From Blasia pusilla (Eukaryota; Marchantiophyta; Marchantiopsida; Blasiales), in assembly GCA_050084515.1 (NCBI GenBank), contig CM114275.1:19220001-19284000 (forward strand): a stretch of 64,000 nt of DNA, read 5' to 3'. A model generated the notes under the pieces. That model ran no database searches. It saw nothing but the letters and a program-made list of their open reading frames with translations, and was not told the origin of the DNA. Positions within the stretch are counted from its first letter, which is position 1; each line of letters begins with the position of its first letter. Below, piece by piece: positions 57,800-64,000 of the stretch. The translations under genes were made by a program, and so were the position numbers.

Positions 57800-60700
57800 C
57801 TTGGAGTGATACTCCAAGTAGGGTCTCATTTTAGCATGAAAACAAAATAATTGGTGAATTACTACACATAGATCCGTGTGTAGTAACGAGCACTTACTAG
57901 TTAGAATATAGATGAAAGATCCAACTAGCAATCATCATCATGTTGATTGCCACATTTGATATTGTATGGGTTTCTTTCATTCTTTTTTATCCCAAGTTTC
58001 CTTTGTCTCTTATGTTAGAAAGAGCCTCCTTAGAATAACATCTCGTTGTATGTATATCTTAAAACCACATCATCTTAACGGAATTCATTAATTTTCTAGG
58101 GTTTAGACTTATGATTTAGTTGTGAGTTTCCCTCTCTTCATACAAATTTTACCACAACAACTAGCACGTCTCATCTAGAATACTTATGCATGCACAATCG
58201 ATGTATAAGTTTACATGCTGTAAATGTAAGATGACATATTTCCTAATCTTAAGAAATATATAGTATCCTAATCCCTACAACTTATATGACATGATGTAGA
58301 AAAGTTCTTTTGATCATCCCCACTTACATCTCATATTTCAAACACAACCCCATGCACCAATCTTTCATATATACAAATTATAGATTAGAGGTGCCTTGTG
58401 TTGGGGTCAATTGTTTATGAAGAGAGTGAACGATAGAAGTATTGTAAACATTGTGACTTTAAAGAGATAAGTGAAATTACATCAAGGCTTAGAAGGGTCT
58501 TTTGCATTCACGATTTAGGAGGTGATGGTGGCATATTACTTTAGAGGTGATATGTGTGTATAAGTCACCCTTTCCTTTAGTGAGTGACACTCTCTTAGGG
58601 TTTCCATCTCGTATGTCTCATGTGACACATTTAGGTGCATTAGTAGTTAGTGATGCAAATTTCAATTATGCCTATGAGACCAAGTGACAAGTATCACTAG
58701 AGAGGGCGACCTCTTTTTGAGGACTTCCTTCATTAGTTTATATTTGGTGCCTATGGAGAGGACCTTGTCTCATGTTGTGTGAGATATAACAAATAATGTA
58801 CTCTAGATATTTTATGACTTAATGTGCATTGGTCACTCGTACAAATCCTTTGAACATGAACATGACGAGAGGAATACATTGGGTTTCTTGTTGAACTTGA
58901 GACATCTCTCTTGTATCTTAGCTTGTCAACAAAGATCCCTTAATCTCAACTTGTTAGAAAGACTTGTGGTCACTCTGTAAAAAAAAATAGTAGTGTCATT
59001 GTCGTTGGTTTACAAATCATTTTGGATGAAGATATAATTGTGCATGAGTACTCAACAAGAAATCCACCTAACTAAGTGGTTTTTGGTAGCCATGCTTTCT
59101 ACAATGAGTTATAACTTATGAGAGTAGAGGCCATAATGAGTTCAAAAATTGGATGCAATGTTAAATCACAAGACAAGTATGTGTAAGGCATGCATGGAAA
59201 GCTTCCTTTTCCTTAACTTGGGAGCCCCAAAATGTTAGGACTAGATACTGAATTTTTATTTTTTTATTGACTTTGAGCAAAGAAGAAATTAACATAAGAT
59301 GCCATAGCAATGAGCAAGTATTTTAAGCAGATGAAGTTGTGGCACAAGCTCGAAAGTCTTGCAAAAATGCAACATCGGTAAAATGAAGGATTGTTGCAAA
59401 TACTTCACCAGAAAATATGAAAGAACCAAACTATAGGAAAGAACTTACCAATAGATTTGAATATTACTCTCCTCCTATCATCAAATAAAAAACCGAGACT
59501 TCATGGAGAAATAAAAGTTAGACTTTTGATAGAAGTATGTCTTACCATAGAACTTTAAAGGTTGACTCAATGAGAACAAGATCCCATCAATGAGTCTTAT
59601 ATAACCAAGAAACCCCTTTTTTGCAAACTCCACATAGATGCATACATGCTCTATGCAATTAGGTCATTGGACCTAGATTTCCAATCTCTACTTTAGACCA
59701 ATCATACGACATTTTGTGAAGTTGATAAAGAAACCTTGGGAGACACCCCACAAAGAACAAGGAATACAATAAGCAAGCACCATTCCCATTGTATCCAAAT
59801 CTAGCTTACGCACAAGCCAAGTGGATTGGAATATGAGCATGTTCCCTACTTGATGGAATGAAGAAGATTGGATGATCCTCTATTAAAAGATCAAGAAATC
59901 AAATAATGAACGTGCTACTCCATGGAATTGCTCTCCATGTTCCAAAAGTTCTACAGTGAGAAGTTTTGACAAAAGAAAGAGCTCCCTAGTGAGACACATC
60001 CGTTTCATACATTTTAAGACGAAGGAATAGACCTCGCTACACATAATGGCTTTGGCTTAGCGCAAAGTAATAGTTTTGCTAATGATGCTTGCAACTTCTT
60101 CTCTTGCTTATACTCTTGCTTATATATGCTTCCTCCAAGGACCCAAGATTAGATGACCACATGGAGGAAAATGAATAGACTGCCACAATGCCTTTACTTT
60201 TGATGTATTAAAGTGGGCTAAATTTTTATAAAGAGCGCATATTAGAAAGAAAACTCCATGGTCTAAGAGTTTCATTAAAATTTCCCAACATGCTTAAAGA
60301 CTTTGAATATACATGGCTAGATTGATTGGAAGTGTGAAAGGATAATGGAGTACTTGCAAAGACTCCAAGGATTTGATGAGAATTGATATTTGACAGCGAG
60401 GTATTTTTTCCACACTAAAAGGGATCATAATGTAAAAATGTATATTTTTTTCTAGAAACATGTCAAAACAAGGGCAAAAACCCCCCAAAAAAATCATTCC
60501 ATTAGTATATAGATAAGATGATCTTCCACGATTTGATAGGCATAAGCCAAGCATATATAAGTGAAGGAGGCCTCCACAAGAGTGAATGCCCTATGTCCAA
60601 ATTGGAGGGGATGTTAGGGTTTAGGGCATAACCAACTCCCTCTATTCTCTAGGCATGCAAGAACTGATTTTTGTCAAAGAAGATCAAATATTTACATTCA

Positions 60701-61190
60701 ATCCTTTTTAGGAGACGTCTCATTTTTTATAGCCATTAATTAAAGAGCACACATGCCTTGATATAAGGTCATTCATAGCATCGAGGGCTTGTATGAGCAA
60801 GAATTCATTCATAAGATATGCTCGAGTGGAGGTGTTTATGGCCCTATGGGAGAGCGCAGTTTGCCAAGGGATTGGAAGCCATTCACCTAAAGATATTCTT
60901 CTTCTAAGATATGAAGTTAACGGAACTAGATCCTTCACAAAAAATTGAGGGTTTTTGAATGTTGTTGGAATGTATTTGCTATGATATGATGTATGCAAAA
61001 GAGTGGGATAGGGGCACCCAAAATTTTATCCTACATGTTTCTTCGGTTTCAACGACTATTTTTAATGCGCTCTCTTGTCAAAGGTTCTAGTTCAAAGCCC
61101 ATGGCTTACACGAACTTAATAATGTTTCAAGAAAATTCTTTCTACCCTTAAAAGGTTGTCTTGTTTCCCATAGTATGAAAAATATTTTCT
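57800..61190. other. AT-rich DNA, no supported gene
   Basis: No domain-bearing frame was found. The two - strand frames at 60294-60554 and 60720-60998 have no family. The text resembles untranslated retroelement DNA but could not be assigned. Confidence 0.4.
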
Positions 61191-61199
61191 TGCTTGTCA

Positions 61200-61810
<611 letters not shown>

Positions 61811-61811
61811 T

Positions 61812-62099
61812 TTGACACTTAACAACAAATTTGAGAGAGAGCAAGCAGAGGGCCTAAGGGGTCCTCGTGAGCCAGTGAGTGTCCCCGGTCTTCACACAAC
61901 TATGCAAGAATTAATGCAATCGATGCCGATTACGCCTAGTCATGAACAGGAGGACCCTTGGAGCTCGGTGAACAAAGAGATCCGGGAAGTCAAGCCTAAT
62001 GTGATTGTGAAAGGTGTAGTCGAAGAGGTAGTGATGTTCATCATCAACAAGCCCGAGTTGCAAAATCTACATAATCTGTCCTATCTTTTCTTCTCGTGA
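61812..62099 (+). other. Uncharacterised 95-codon frame after the partial LTR
   Basis: The frame runs through PGLHTTMQELMQSMPIT and EIREVKPNVIVKGVVEEV. It follows the LTR copy in the LTR's sense direction, so it could be a leader or gag remnant. No domain is recognised. Confidence 0.3.
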
Positions 62100-62390
62100 G
62101 AATTTTCCTTTCTCAATCTCCAGTCGTAGAGCCACATCTGAATCTCGCTAATGTATGACGTAACTTAGTGGGAATGGGGGCGAGAGATGTAGGAGGCTTC
62201 TTGCATGGATCTCAGATTGTTCATGAGGGTGTGGTAGCGCCTCATTCTTTCACCATTTTTGTGAGAGGAATTCCCCGCTTTCCTAGAGGCGCTGGTGTTC
62301 GGCCCGATTGATGGCAATGTAATTGTTGTGTAATTGTTCAGCAAGGTCTGGTGGGTGGCCGAGGCGGGTCACCGATGGATATTCCCCATT

Positions 62391-63900
62391 TCATGAGCCA
62401 CTCCGTGCGTCATAGTACCAATTTTTAGCCCCAAGGGTGGCACTACTTTTTGAAACCACGTAGGCCATGGCGGATAGGCGATTGGGATCGTCCTCGCAGA
62501 TATCCTCAAGGTGTTGGAGAAATGTGATCAGATTCTTAACAACATGGATCTCCATTGGTACCTCCCCAAACTCAGCCAATAGAATGTCATGGGGAGTGGT
62601 TTTCCTAATGCCCAGACTCGACGCATGAAGAGTTTCTGGGGGCCTCAAGGCCCGTGGGGCCAAGCCTTGAGTCGGGGCCCCACACTTCAAATGCATAGAG
62701 TGTGGCTAGGATCACAGAGCTTTGAAGAGATGGAGTTTCGTGGAATATGCCGAGTTCCATTCTTCTTGCAATTGGATTGTAGCAGTGTAGACCCTCAAGC
62801 CTGCATTGATCTTGTTACGACTCCCATTGGCTCTCCATTGGTTGTTGGGTTTGAGTTGCACCCAGGTACATGTACTCACCCACAATCTCAATGATCTCCC
62901 TTCTCATTCCCTGGTGAAGGTGAAAGTGTGTGACCATTGCGCCCAGAGGGTCGTGATCCAAAGATGATTATCTTCGTTTTCAGCAAGTTGACTTCCATGC
63001 CCGATTTGTTGCGAAGCTTGAAAGTGCATTTGGTAAAGTTGGAGCCCATGTGCTATTCTAGACATCGAACTATATCATGCATACGGGGGTTGGGGGATGA
63101 GGTAGTGTGCTAGCTGGTGGATCTCCATTCACTCGAAAGCACCTCTTCAAGTTCGTCAATATAGAGCCCAAACAATGTAGGTGAGAGGGGCATCCTTGTT
63201 TGACTCGGTGTTGGAAGATAAAGTTTCAGATCTGCCCCTCTTAGTGGCAATCTGTGCAAACACTGAGCATATAAGACCTTAATCAATGTAAGTTGTTGTG
63301 GTGGGACACCCAACTCTTCAAGTCGTTTCCAAAGGAGCGCCCTTGGGGTGTGTCAAAGGCCTTCTTGAAGTCTACAAAACAATGAGAACAATTTACCGGG
63401 CTTGTGACCAATTCTCGACTTGGAAGTTTCTTCAATCAGTACCAGTGTGAGAAGGTGATCCAGGGTGCTATGTGAGTGTCGAGAAACCTGCTTGTCCTCT
63501 GGCTCGCACCTTCTTTTCTTCAGCCCGTCGCTGATTTTCCTTTCAGTAGCCCATACAACTTGGCCATGAGGGAGCTCACCATGATCGTTCTATAGTTGGA
63601 TGGTATCATTGGGTCTCGACCTTGAAGAGTGGGTAGATCGTATTCATTTGTCATTCTGGTGGGAAGCCCCTGTTGAATTGCAAGTATTGAACATTCTGGT
63701 GAGGTTGGGCCAATTGCCTCACTTGCGAATTTGAACATTTGAGCCTGGCACCCCAGGCCACCCTGGTTTGTTATGTAGCCTTTTGATTCTGATGTGACAT
63801 CGTCAATGGTGAAGAGGTCGGTAGATCCTGAAGCCCATTCGGCCGGGGTCGGTGGGAGCGGCAATGTTGGAGTGGTAAAGTTGGGTACCATATGTGGTCC
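62391..63900 (-). pseudogene. LINE-type (non-LTR) reverse transcriptase remnant
   Basis: On the - strand: MIPSNYRTIMVSSLMAKLYG (about 63613-63554), the usual RT block 1/2 of plant LINEs; MPLSPTLFGLYIDELEEVL (about 63198-63142); SGMEVNLLKTKIIIFG (about 63010-62963); and a C-terminal part with LAEFGEVPMEIHVVKNLI (about 62580). The YADD box expected between the last two RT motifs is not visible, and frames change often. LINE RTs copy their RNA at the target site. The sequence may continue beyond the window end. Confidence 0.8.
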
Positions 63901-64000
63901 AGATTTGTAGATCCTGGAGTGGAATGATGTTCTGTCTATTCTTGAGTATTCTCAGAATTTGGCGATTGGTATTTCATCATTGTGTGAACTCTGTGATCTT

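Overview
This window looks like nuclear DNA of a land plant. Three host genes have clear GT-AG introns and plant-type products: a type II peroxiredoxin (+ strand, 19956-21777), a FAM114/DUF719-type protein (- strand, 23232-27832) and a calcineurin B-like Ca2+ sensor of the CBL1 type (- strand, 35219-38536). I rebuilt their exons by matching reading phase and family conservation across splice sites. Dense old retroelements, Helitron, MULE and LINE remnants and many local tandem arrays suggest a large, repeat-rich genome. A non-seed vascular plant or similar lineage is a guess; the species cannot be read from the sequence.

Left part (1-13283): a decayed Ty3/gypsy LTR retrotransposon on the - strand. 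Read in its own direction it runs 5' LTR (about 13283-12568), long leader, gag (about 10800-10000), retropepsin (about 9100-8676), a cytosine-5 DNA methyltransferase domain (8490-7708), reverse transcriptase, RNase H, integrase and a terminal PHD finger (4096-3962), then a poly-G tract and the 3' LTR (3773-3177). The methyltransferase keeps motif I, the catalytic WPCQG, ENV and a QxxRxWWTN-like motif. An element that carries both a DNA-methylation writer and a chromatin reader is the most interesting object here. All its domains carry stops and frameshifts, so this copy is dead.

Centre-left (13283-19250): a degenerate Helitron Rep/helicase on the + strand lies against the 5' LTR and seems to truncate it. 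Unrecognised coding-like remnants follow it. The peroxiredoxin promoter (TATA at 19759, with an 18-bp perfect palindrome just upstream) and gene follow, then the FAM114 gene on the opposite strand (the two genes converge).

Centre (28200-35200) is mostly AT-rich intergenic DNA with short tandem duplications and a few unassigned ORFs. The CBL gene comes next. Its upstream side (38540-41100) has GC-rich, CT-rich and minisatellite DNA.

Right part (41900-57300): a MULE/FAR1-type transposase gene with frameshifts (- strand, 45514-48077), a BED-like zinc-finger ORF series and a 557-codon ORF with three internal repeats (49972-52931), all embedded in tandem arrays. A short imperfect palindrome, consensus GGAATACCTTCC, recurs about twenty times only in this part. 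The right end (57300-64000) holds low-information DNA, a partial LTR of the gypsy family interrupted by a 150-bp GA microsatellite, and a LINE reverse-transcriptase remnant on the - strand.

The three host genes show no operon-like relation. They act separately in peroxide removal, probable Golgi/vesicle trafficking, and Ca2+ signalling through CIPK kinases.
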